Shown piece by piece: positions 1 to 5,229 of a DNA stretch of 28,010 nt (position 1 is the stretch's first letter; each line of letters starts with the position of its first letter). The notes under the pieces were generated by a model that saw nothing but the letters and a program-made list of their open reading frames with translations, was not told where the DNA came from and made no database searches. The position numbers and the translations under genes were made by a program. Location: IMG/VR virus record IMGVR_UViG_3300033143_002447, positions 1-28,010 of that record. One strand, written 5' to 3'. The DNA is from a virus.

Positions 1-233
1 CATAAATATATAGCCTTGGACATTTCTGTAGCTAGTCCTATAATCTCTCTATAATACACAAAATGGTCTCCATAAGCAACATTAGGAGTTTTTAAATTTA
101 TCGCAAAGTTTGTTAGGCTTTGATTGGTAGGTGCTCTGGTGTCTGTTATAATCCCTATAGCAGGTTTGGTTAGATACTCTAACTGACAAATAACCTCATC
201 ACCTATGAAATACTCCGTAACTTGTTTTGTCAT
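1..233 (-). CDS. small protein of the left operon, stop codon at window edge
   Basis: I do not recognise a function. Reading from ATG at 233 gives 77 residues starting MTKQVTEYFIGDEV and ending ATEMSKAIYL. The next two bases (TG) run off the window, so the stop is probably a TGA overlapping the ATG of a further gene at base 3. An AGGAG lies 8 bases before the start. The early 'GDEV' turn and alternating hydrophobic residues resemble the other small beta-rich proteins of this operon, and the C-terminus carries the operon-wide tail (T-[DE]-[LM]-[ST]-K-A-[MI]-Y). It is one of the most downstream genes seen in the - strand operon. Confidence 0.8.
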   Translation of the reverse strand, partial: MTKQVTEYFIGDEVICQLEYLTKPAIGIITDTRAPTNQSLTNFAINLKTPNVAYGDHFVYYREIIGLATEMSKAIYL

Positions 234-260
234 GTGTAACTCTCCTATACTAATGTTATA

Positions 261-344
261 CTACTGTGAGTAGCTAGGATCAATCCTAAGGCTCTGAATG
301 GATAAAAAGGAACCCTGGGTAGTAATGCCTGTTAAATCATTCAT
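261..344 (-). CDS. possible 27-residue ORF between operon genes
   Basis: ATG at 344 overlaps the last codons of the frameshifted gene upstream in the same 8-base way as its neighbours (TATGAATGA). The frame encodes 27 residues (MNDLTGITTQG..., ending DPSYSQ) and stops at 261. The overlap geometry argues for translation. The shortness and lack of a fold pattern or the shared tail argue against a functional product; it may be the truncated head of a lost gene. Function unknown. Confidence 0.3.
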   Translation of the reverse strand: MNDLTGITTQGSFLSIQSLRIDPSYSQ

Positions 345-569
345 ACAAAGCCGCCGCTAACTTTCCTGCTGGGGCTATATCAACTAAGGGGAAGTAGTGT
401 GTGTATTCCTTGTCATCGAACCTAACGCAGTAAACAGTTTCTAGGTTGAAATCTTATTAAGATCGGCGAATATATGTACTATAACGCCTTCAGACCCTCG
501 TACCCAATTATAACCGTAACTGTCTTTTAATACTACTACTTTTTGACCCACTTTAAACTTATTCTCCAT
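337..569 (-). pseudogene. frameshifted member of the small-protein operon
   Basis: From ATG at 569 the frame reads MENKFKVGQKVVVLKDSYGY... and stops at a TAG (441-443) after 42 codons. The -1 frame carries on sensibly from about 450 (NLETVYCVRFDDKEY...) to a TGA at 337-339 and ends GKLAAALYE, the tail shared by the operon. Joined, the two halves give a protein of about 77 aa, the size of its neighbours, with the same opening (F-x-V-G-Q-K-V-V-V). Adding one base in the AAA run at 449-451 (+ strand) would restore one frame. No standard slippery heptamer is present, so a mutation or a sequencing error is likelier than programmed frameshifting. The start overlaps the preceding gene by 11 bases. 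Confidence 0.7.
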
Positions 570-774
570 AAAGAGCCTTTGCCATATCTGAAGCAGGGGT
601 TATCTCTGCTGGTAAAAGAATATACGAAGCACCATCATGAGTAACGACGATAGTACTTACAGAGCACTTCCCGGTTTGGGTGATTACTGCTACAGCACCT
701 TTTTTTAATCTAGGGTAAGGGTTATGGTTAGTTCCGTAAATTACAACAACTAACTGTCCTTCGAAAAATTTCAT
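559..774 (-). CDS. small beta-rich protein of the left operon
   Basis: Unknown function, 71 aa. The frame extends upstream to 819, but I choose ATG at 774 because it overlaps the previous stop as ATGA (4 bases) and has a GAGG about 10 bases ahead. The protein begins MKFFEGQLVVVIYG and has a mid-chain G-A-V-A-V-I-T strand, a pattern seen in small SH3/KOW-like barrels (inference from pattern only). It ends with ITPASDMAKALYGE, a variant of the operon tail. The DNA for that tail (AAAGG, 6 bases, ATG) is also the SD and start of the next gene. Confidence 0.8.
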   Translation of the reverse strand: MKFFEGQLVVVIYGTNHNPYPRLKKGAVAVITQTGKCSVSTIVVTHDGASYILLPAEITPASDMAKALYGE

Positions 775-1226
775 AGAAATAGAGCCTCTGTCAAGTTTCC
801 TTTGGGAACAATAGTACAATGTTCATCTATATACCTCTCACTAACGTCATCTAAGTCTTCACTGTCTAATAGCACTTTATACCTATAATCACACGGATTG
901 ACTTCATAAACCTCAACTATCTGTATAGCATTGGAAACTACTCCATGAACTTTATTACTAGTTTTGAACACATCGCCCCAGTTATATTTTGGTTTAACTA
1001 TTCTATAGACTACCGTTTCCCAATTAGAGTCCAAATGAGCAGCTAGCCAAAGTAATGGGATTAGAGGGAATAAAAGGACACTAAGCGCAAGCAAGATGCC
1101 AGCAGCTGCTAGCTCGCCTGCTACTAAGTACCTCTTATTCCTAGAGATATTTAGGTCCATCCCCCAGATCAAAAGTCCAGTTATAACTAAGCCAATTAAT
1201 AAATAAATATACACATAATTAATCAT
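771..1226 (-). CDS. membrane-anchored member of the left operon
   Basis: 151 aa, unknown function. Two strongly hydrophobic segments fill the N-terminal 60 residues (about 4-24 and 38-61), joined by a short basic loop containing SRNKR. This predicts a two-helix membrane hairpin followed by a soluble domain. The soluble part contains KYNWGDVF and ends with TIVPKGNLTEALFL, closely matching the end of the gene at 1831-2097 (TIVPKGALTGVLYE). It therefore looks like a small-family domain fused to a membrane anchor. Start and stop both overlap neighbours by 4 bases (ATGA), implying translational coupling. Confidence 0.8.
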   Translation of the reverse strand: MINYVYIYLLIGLVITGLLIWGMDLNISRNKRYLVAGELAAAGILLALSVLLFPLIPLLWLAAHLDSNWETVVYRIVKPKYNWGDVFKTSNKVHGVVSNAIQIVEVYEVNPCDYRYKVLLDSEDLDDVSERYIDEHCTIVPKGNLTEALFL

Positions 1227-1426
1227 AAAAATATAGCCTCGCCTAGTTCGGTAGCTTCTAACACCTCATCGTCGTACCAATAAGATAGTTTCTTATCCAT
1301 AAACCGCAGCTGGTACCCAAAAGCTTCTACACACTCAATGGTTCCAATAGTTCCTAAATATGGATCGTCAAAACGCCAAGAGCTTTTTACTACAATCATT
1401 TTGTCCCCTACTTCAAACCTACTCAT
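1223..1426 (-). CDS. small KOW/SH3-like protein of the left operon
   Basis: 67 aa. It opens MSRFEVGDKMIVVKSSW and continues YLGTIGTIECVEAFGYQLRF, the VGD-x-hydrophobic...G-x-x-G-x-I arrangement typical of small KOW/SH3-like barrels. That is a pattern match, not a proven family. The end, DEVLEATELGEAIFL, is a clear version of the operon tail. The start overlaps the upstream stop by 8 bases and the stop overlaps the next start by 4. Function unknown. Confidence 0.82.
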   Translation of the reverse strand: MSRFEVGDKMIVVKSSWRFDDPYLGTIGTIECVEAFGYQLRFMDKKLSYWYDDEVLEATELGEAIFL

Positions 1427-1838
1427 ACATAGCCTTTGTCATTTCAGTCCTTTCTAATACTTCTTCCAACGTTACCCAAGTGTTTCCGTTACCATGGGCC
1501 AAAAGGACTTCTAAACAACAATTTTCTGCTATCATTGCCTCAGTTAGTCGAAACTTCTGAACTAAACAAGTTCCTAACTCTTTGTGATGGACTATGGAGC
1601 TTATACCGTACTGACATTTTTGTAAGTCGTCTGACAACGTTTTTAGCTTCCTTTTCCTAGAGTCTAACCTACTAACATCTTTTTCTATAATTTTAACTAG
1701 GTCTTCTTTACTCTCACACACACCGTGCGTTATAGAGTCGTACGTATCTATAGGTTCCCAACTCGTAGTATCAGTTGTGATAGTATGACTACTACTTCCG
1801 TAACCTGCAATGCCATGAAGGATCTTGTCATTACTCAT
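1419..1838 (-). CDS. hypothetical protein of the left operon
   Basis: 139 aa, function unknown. The first half is polar and includes a charged, probably helical stretch (KEDLVKIIEKDVSRLDSRKRKL). The second half is more beta-like and ends TLEEVLERTEMTKAMYE, a textbook copy of the operon tail. ATG at 1838 overlaps the upstream stop by 8 bases (TATGAGTAA) and has AGGAG six bases ahead, the best SD in the operon. This member differs most from the barrel-like paralogues, yet keeps the tail. Confidence 0.8.
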   Translation of the reverse strand: MSNDKILHGIAGYGSSSHTITTDTTSWEPIDTYDSITHGVCESKEDLVKIIEKDVSRLDSRKRKLKTLSDDLQKCQYGISSIVHHKELGTCLVQKFRLTEAMIAENCCLEVLLAHGNGNTWVTLEEVLERTEMTKAMYE

Positions 1839-2097
1839 ATAAAACTCCTGTTAAAGCTCCTTTAGGAACTATGGTGAATATATTGTTAAAATTGGAGATC
1901 GGCATACACTGCCCTCCCCCATCTGCAAATGATATCCTAATATGATATTCATCATCCGCACCCTCTAAGGAGTCAATGAATACGTACTTATCAGTTTCTT
2001 TATCATATATACTAAGGATAGCCTCTATTATGGTGTCTTTAACTCTATAAGGATAAGAACTATTATTCTTAATCTTAACGTACACAGTATTACTCAT
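1831..2097 (-). CDS. hypothetical protein of the left operon
   Basis: 88 aa, function unknown. It has alternating hydrophobic strands (NTVYVKIKNNSSYPY, YVFIDSLEGADDEYHIRISF) and ends FTIVPKGALTGVLYE. That ending nearly repeats the end of the membrane-anchored gene at 771-1226, extending similarity beyond the last six residues. Both ends overlap neighbours by 8 bases. The codons for its tail include AGGAGTTTTATATG, an SD and start for the following gene. Confidence 0.8.
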   Translation of the reverse strand: MSNTVYVKIKNNSSYPYRVKDTIIEAILSIYDKETDKYVFIDSLEGADDEYHIRISFADGGGQCMPISNFNNIFTIVPKGALTGVLYE

Positions 2098-2317
2098 ACA
2101 TAGCCTTACTAAGGTCAGTAAGCAATACTACCTCATCAACAGTAGTAATATAATTGTTAAGAGTATAACTTAAGCCATCACACCCTACAGTAAACGTCTC
2201 ATCAAACAATATAGCTACTTCACCATCCTTTGTATGAAACACATGCTCACACACAGTACCTACAGCTCCCTTACAAGTACCTTTAGTTAGTATGACTCTA
2301 TCTCCATAAATAAACAT
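2090..2317 (-). CDS. first gene of the left operon, small KOW/SH3-like protein
   Basis: 75 aa, unknown function. The frame could begin at a GTG at 2323, but that codon overlaps the SD. ATG at 2317 sits five bases after a perfect AGGAGG (2323-2328 on the complement) and is the better start. The protein opens MFIYGDRVILTKGTCKGAVG, with GD-x-V and G-A-V-G-T-V features like its paralogues. It ends DEVVLLTDLSKAMYE, the operon tail. It lies immediately behind the promoter at 2337-2365, so it heads the operon. Confidence 0.85.
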   Translation of the reverse strand: MFIYGDRVILTKGTCKGAVGTVCEHVFHTKDGEVAILFDETFTVGCDGLSYTLNNYITTVDEVVLLTDLSKAMYE

Positions 2318-2336
2318 AAACACCTCCTGACTAACT

Positions 2337-2365
2337 ACTATAGTATACTACAAGTCTATTGTCAA
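2337..2365 (-). promoter_or_regulatory. sigma70-like promoter for the left operon
   Basis: On the - strand a perfect -35 box TTGACA (2365-2360) is followed by a 17-base spacer and TATAGT (2342-2337). The expected start of transcription is near 2330, only a few bases before the AGGAGG of the first operon gene, giving a very short leader. Use by host RNA polymerase in early infection is an inference from consensus match and position. Confidence 0.75.
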
Positions 2366-2498
2366 GGCTTAATATGACTAAAAATACATATCTATGATAT
2401 CAACTAGTTACAAAATAGTTTATTTTTGATAAATTGTCTTAGTAGATACTTTAAGCTAAAAGTACACTAGAGGCCTATTATAGGAAGACTATTATAAT

Positions 2499-2635
2499 AA
2501 GACTACAAAGTATTACGATAGTTACTAGGGTATTGCTATTAAATATTACTACTAAAGTTATTACTTGGGTTATGTAAGCAATAACGTAGTAATATTTATT
2601 ACAGTAAGATTATTACAGTAATAACCTGTAGTCTT
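2499..2635. repeat. TATTAC/GTAATA repeat cluster in the divergent intergenic region
   Basis: The roughly 350 bases between the divergent operons hold no credible gene. Within them TATTAC occurs at 2511, 2544, 2559, 2597 and 2611, and its complement GTAATA at 2589 and 2618. The last pair forms a perfect 7-base palindrome, TTATTAC-A-GTAATAA (2610-2624). The cluster is bracketed by an inverted pair, AAGACTAC (2499-2506) and GTAGTCTT (2628-2635). It could be an operator array, a replication origin or A/T-rich promoter DNA. A TATAGT at about 2637 could be a -10 for the rightward genes, but no good -35 accompanies it. Confidence 0.5.
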
Positions 2636-2671
2636 ACTATAGTACCTAAAACAACGTATTTGAAAGTTAGT

Positions 2672-2872
2672 ATGAAAGATAATAACCTTATCAGGTTCCC
2701 TGACGCTAGGTCTAGGAAACAGAGAGACAAGCTACGTAAGGAAGACTACTCTTATGAACTAGCTCGTAGCAAGCGTGAATCGTGGTTTAAGTTTGTAGGG
2801 GTACTAGCGTTGCTGTCGGCACTGGGGCTGTCCCTAATATACCTAGTATCATTGTTGATTACCCATACATAA
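2672..2872 (+). CDS. small single-pass membrane protein
   Basis: 66 aa from ATG 2672; a TTG at 2660 is an alternative start, and neither has a strong SD. The first 40 residues are highly charged and basic (DARSRKQRDKLRKEDY). A single hydrophobic segment follows at about residues 41-63 (WFKFVGVLALLSALGLSLIY...) with a short polar end. The positive-inside rule would leave the basic part in the cytoplasm. It is the first rightward gene after the divergent region. No family recognised. Confidence 0.7.
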   Translation: MKDNNLIRFPDARSRKQRDKLRKEDYSYELARSKRESWFKFVGVLALLSALGLSLIYLVSLLITHT

Positions 2873-2884
2873 GAATGGAGAGCT

Positions 2885-3163
2885 ATGAAGAGACATACGT
2901 TTAAGGCTGGAGAATTTGCATACTTCTCTACAAAAGGAGAAATTGTGAGGATTATAGGAAGTTCTGACAAAAAGGGACTTCTAGGCACAAAACAGGTTCT
3001 TAGGGTAATGAGCTTAAAAGATATAGACCCAGCTACTGGAAAGCCCTCTAGATACATAGACTGTCCTATTGCTGATGTAATGCCTATTACCGACGACGAC
3101 GTACAGCTTATGTTTAAGATGCTCTATCTTACTGAGGAGTTTACCCTCCTAAGGTACCTTTAG
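2885..3163 (+). CDS. hypothetical protein
   Basis: 92 aa; ATG follows GGAG with a four-base spacer. It opens MKRHTFKAGEFAYFSTKGEIVRIIG, echoing the G-[DE]-x-V openings of the left-operon proteins. The middle contains a likely turn (DIDPATGKPSRYIDCP). The C-terminus is hydrophobic and aromatic (KMLYLTEEFTLLRYL). Function unknown. A non-coding stretch with hairpins follows directly. Confidence 0.75.
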   Translation: MKRHTFKAGEFAYFSTKGEIVRIIGSSDKKGLLGTKQVLRVMSLKDIDPATGKPSRYIDCPIADVMPITDDDVQLMFKMLYLTEEFTLLRYL

Positions 3164-3203
3164 TTGACGTATAGTTGACATAGTGTATACGCCTGTTGTA
3201 AGA
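3164..3203 (+). promoter_or_regulatory. candidate promoter with TAGTGTATACG element
   Basis: Two -35-like hexamers, TTGACG (3164-3169) and TTGACA (3175-3180), precede TAGTGTATACG (3181-3191) and TTGTAAG (3196-3202). Possible pairings are TTGACG-N16-TATACG or TTGACA-N16-TGTAAG. The same 11-mer recurs in another intergenic gap at 18995-19005, again followed by a TATAAG-like box, so it may be a phage promoter or operator. No -10 box is perfect. Confidence 0.45.
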
Positions 3204-3336
3204 AGTCAGGTGATGAGAGCAGCTCTTTTGATCAGGGTAGCAGCGTGTTCGCCTTTTACATATTAGAGGTGCGCTGGAGTCCCTAGAGGGTCAGACTCCA
3301 CTACCTGGTGACAGTCAGGTCGTTTCTCTTCATATT
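3204..3336 (+). ncRNA. candidate structured leader or small RNA
   Basis: This stretch has no convincing ORF but several nested stems. CAGCG (3241-3245) pairs with CGCTG (3272-3276) around CCTTT/AGAGG. TGGAGTC (3275-3281) pairs with GACTCCA (3294-3300), seven pairs; it shares two bases with the previous stem, so the two may alternate. ACCTG (3303-3307) pairs with CAGGT (3316-3320). A 17-codon ORF (3213-3266, MRAALLIRVAACSPFTY) lies inside, with only a very closely spaced AGG. It could be a regulatory leader for the following genes or an independent RNA. It is not a tRNA by loop sequence or stem sizes. Confidence 0.4.
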
Positions 3337-3594
3337 ATGAGGTTTCCTGTGATAGGAGAGTTTGTAGAGTACCGAGGAGATTACTACATACTAGTAATGA
3401 GCGGTAATAGATACTACGGAGTAGTGACGCTACGAAGTAGCCCTTGTTCACCTAAGGTAGTATTAGTGATTGAACAAGCTTGCGCTAGCATCGTCATAGG
3501 AAAAAAAAGAACAATGTTGTTAACCTTATACGGCGATCCTTCGGATGTATTTGAGTACTTTATAGGAAACATCCTAGATCGAGAGGATTTATGA
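3337..3594 (+). CDS. small beta-rich hypothetical protein
   Basis: 85 aa from ATG 3337, opening MRFPVIGEFVEYRGDYYILV. This resembles the small barrel-like proteins of the left operon. The ATG has no SD, whereas an in-frame GTG at 3349 lies six bases after TGAGG, so initiation at 3349 (81 aa, IGEFVEYRG...) is a real alternative. The stop overlaps the next start as ATGA. Function unknown. Confidence 0.7.
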   Translation: MRFPVIGEFVEYRGDYYILVMSGNRYYGVVTLRSSPCSPKVVLVIEQACASIVIGKKRTMLLTLYGDPSDVFEYFIGNILDREDL

Positions 3595-3827
3595 AAGTTG
3601 GCGATTATTTCAGAATAAGTATGCCAAGAACAGAATCAGCAGTTATTTACCAAGCAGTGGTAGTTAGTTCTGATTCCGAGTGGGTTTCTGCTTCAGTGGT
3701 GTATCCTACTAGATTAGCAAACCAACTAAAGTCTTCAGGAGTATTTAAACTCCATTTGAACACTTTGAATATAGTTGTCTTAGGCAACCCAGAAGATAAA
3801 CCAGTACTAAAGGCAATTTATGGCTAG
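3591..3827 (+). CDS. small hypothetical protein with operon-type tail
   Basis: 78 aa, opening MKVGDYFRISMPRTESAVIYQAVVVS, again with an early VGD and beta-strand-like alternation. It ends NPEDKPVLKAIYG, matching the K-A-[IML]-Y tail of the oppositely oriented left operon. The tail codons overlap the next ATG by 8 bases. This rightward cluster therefore looks related to the left operon. Function unknown. Confidence 0.75.
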   Translation: MKVGDYFRISMPRTESAVIYQAVVVSSDSEWVSASVVYPTRLANQLKSSGVFKLHLNTLNIVVLGNPEDKPVLKAIYG

Positions 3828-4020
3828 ATATCTTACAGGAGAGTGCGTACTACTGAATATAGAGGAGGACGTTTACTTTTGTGAGATCATAAGCATACAA
3901 GCTCATGGTAATTATTACGTTAGTTTAACTGACGGTACTATGAACTCAAGGAGTAGTAAGTACCCTGATATGACAGTCTTACATCATACCTTGATTGAAG
4001 AGCATACAATACACGTATAG
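3820..4020 (+). CDS. small hypothetical protein
   Basis: 66 aa, MARYLTGECVLLNIEEDVYFCEIISI..., a compact beta-rich sequence with an early G-E-C-V turn like its neighbours. The last third is polar and His-rich (VLHHTLIEEHTIHV) and lacks the K-A-x-Y tail. It starts inside the previous gene (8-base overlap), indicating translational coupling. Function unknown. Confidence 0.7.
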   Translation: MARYLTGECVLLNIEEDVYFCEIISIQAHGNYYVSLTDGTMNSRSSKYPDMTVLHHTLIEEHTIHV

Positions 4021-4028
4021 AGGATACT

Positions 4029-4328
4029 ATGGAAGATTCAGACTTTATTGATAAGATATTAGACGAAGTAGTATTTGAGCGTGATTTTTACGCAACTATA
4101 GCAGGTACTGATGAGTACGATGTAGTTGCTGTAGACGCTAATTCCCAATCTCCAGTATTAGCTTCTGACGACTTTCAAAGAAAAGCGTTAGAAACTCAAT
4201 GTGATAGGACTGGAGTTAAAGTGGTTTACCAAATTTCTTACGGAGGCTACGCAGTAGTGTTGTGTAAGGAAGGAGGAGACTTGATAGGAATTGTACCAGA
4301 AATTTACCCAGACGGTTGGCCCTGCTGA
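4029..4328 (+). CDS. hypothetical protein
   Basis: 99 aa, acidic; ATG follows GAGGA with a 4-base spacer. It begins with an acidic helix-like stretch (MEDSDFIDKILDEVVFERDF). A more hydrophobic beta-like section follows near the end (GVKVVYQISYGGYAVVLCKEGGDLIGIV). No motif recognised. It closes the rightward cluster of small genes before the packaging module. Confidence 0.7.
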   Translation: MEDSDFIDKILDEVVFERDFYATIAGTDEYDVVAVDANSQSPVLASDDFQRKALETQCDRTGVKVVYQISYGGYAVVLCKEGGDLIGIVPEIYPDGWPC

Positions 4329-4356
4329 GATCAGAAATCTTTTCACTCGAATAACG

Positions 4357-4362
4357 TATAAT
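4357..4362 (+). promoter_or_regulatory. possible -10 box before the packaging genes
   Basis: A consensus TATAAT lies in the 98-base gap ahead of the zinc-ribbon/terminase genes. No recognisable TTGACA sits 16-18 bases upstream, so it would need an activator or a phage-modified polymerase. The position, where a late transcript would reasonably begin, is suggestive only. Confidence 0.3.
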
Positions 4363-4426
4363 TTATTTACAAAAAATCGAGATTACCTGACAGTAGCAAG
4401 AAAAACGTCTTTACACGAGGAATATT

Positions 4427-4693
4427 ATGAATAACGCTCACCAACTTAATAGGTATATTGTATATACTTGTAAGAAATGCGAATGGCAGACAGCTATATT
4501 AGCTACTTGGCCGGACTTAAAGCCTAAGTCTTGTCAGAATAGTAAATGTAGGTGTTCTTTTATTAGAGACCCTGACATGCTAGGAATACAAGTTCCTAAA
4601 AAATCTGTAGCTAAGAAAGCAACCAAAAAGGTTGTCAAAGTGTCTACAGAGCAAAAAGCTAGTAAGAAATCTTCTAAAAGGAAGAAAAAGTAA
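4427..4693 (+). CDS. zinc-ribbon protein with lysine-rich tail
   Basis: 88 aa; GAGGA five bases before ATG. A CKKC pair at residues 15-18 and a second Cys cluster (C36, C41, C43; SCQNSKCRC) make a probable zinc-binding ribbon of about 35 residues. The last 35 residues are almost entirely Lys, Ser, Ala, Thr and Val, a flexible basic tail suited to nucleic-acid contact. The stop overlaps the next ATG by one base (TAATG), tying it to the terminase genes. A DNA-binding role in packaging is inference; no named family recognised. Confidence 0.75.
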   Translation: MNNAHQLNRYIVYTCKKCEWQTAILATWPDLKPKSCQNSKCRCSFIRDPDMLGIQVPKKSVAKKATKKVVKVSTEQKASKKSSKRKKK

Positions 4694-5229
4694 TGTCTGA
4701 TGAGGATATCAAACAAAAACGTAAAGACGCTGCTCATTTAAGAGTAACTAGTCTTACTGAAGTTAGACAGATGAAATCTGACTCTGACTGGAACTTGTTA
4801 GAAGAGATCATTCAAGATGTTATGGCAGTGTACGTTATAAAGAACCCTAACAAACAGAACCAGTCTATGAAGAAACTCAGAGCTGATACTGAAGGGGAAA
4901 TTAACGTACGGTATGCTAAAGAGGTTGAACTGAGAGACTTGTTGATCAACGCCTTACCTTCTGAGATATCTCTATCCAAATGGGTTAAACCTACTAAATG
5001 GGTTGACGCTGTGTGGAATAAGGTGAGGACTGACGGTCTTTTTACGGCTGAGAGTAGATCTACTATGATCAAGGCTTTATATGATAGAGGTTTAGAGAAA
5101 TCAGACACTGCAGCCAAAATTTGGCTAACTCTGTCTGGAGACTATAGCGATAAGCTAGACGTTTCTACTGACAAGACTTTAGAAAAATATCGTGAGATTA
5201 ACGAAATTTTACATAAGAAGAAGGATTAG
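4693..5229 (+). CDS. terS: probable terminase small subunit
   Basis: 178 aa, mostly helical and charged, directly upstream of and overlapping the large terminase gene by one base (TAGTG). The C-terminal portion (DTAAKIWLTLSGDYSDKLD) resembles the 'A-x-x-W-L-x-L-x-G-x-Y-x-x-K' region seen near the end of many phage small terminases. Small terminases recognise the packaging site on phage DNA and stimulate the large-subunit ATPase. The call rests mainly on position and that weak C-terminal likeness; an N-terminal helix-turn-helix is not obvious to me. Confidence 0.7.
   Translation: MSDEDIKQKRKDAAHLRVTSLTEVRQMKSDSDWNLLEEIIQDVMAVYVIKNPNKQNQSMKKLRADTEGEINVRYAKEVELRDLLINALPSEISLSKWVKPTKWVDAVWNKVRTDGLFTAESRSTMIKALYDRGLEKSDTAAKIWLTLSGDYSDKLDVSTDKTLEKYREINEILHKKKD

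Noticed and set aside
337-569. Programmed frameshift in the small operon gene
   Set aside because: The local sequence (AAG ATT TCA on the - strand) is not a slippery heptamer and no stimulating SD or stem is apparent; an indel is simpler.
2499-2635. CRISPR array
   Set aside because: Repeats are only 6-7 bases with irregular short spacing and occur in both orientations, unlike 23-37-base repeats with uniform spacers.
3204-3336. tRNA gene in the structured gap
   Set aside because: Stem lengths and loops do not fit a cloverleaf; there is no GGTTCGA-type T loop at the right distance on either strand and no seven-base anticodon loop.
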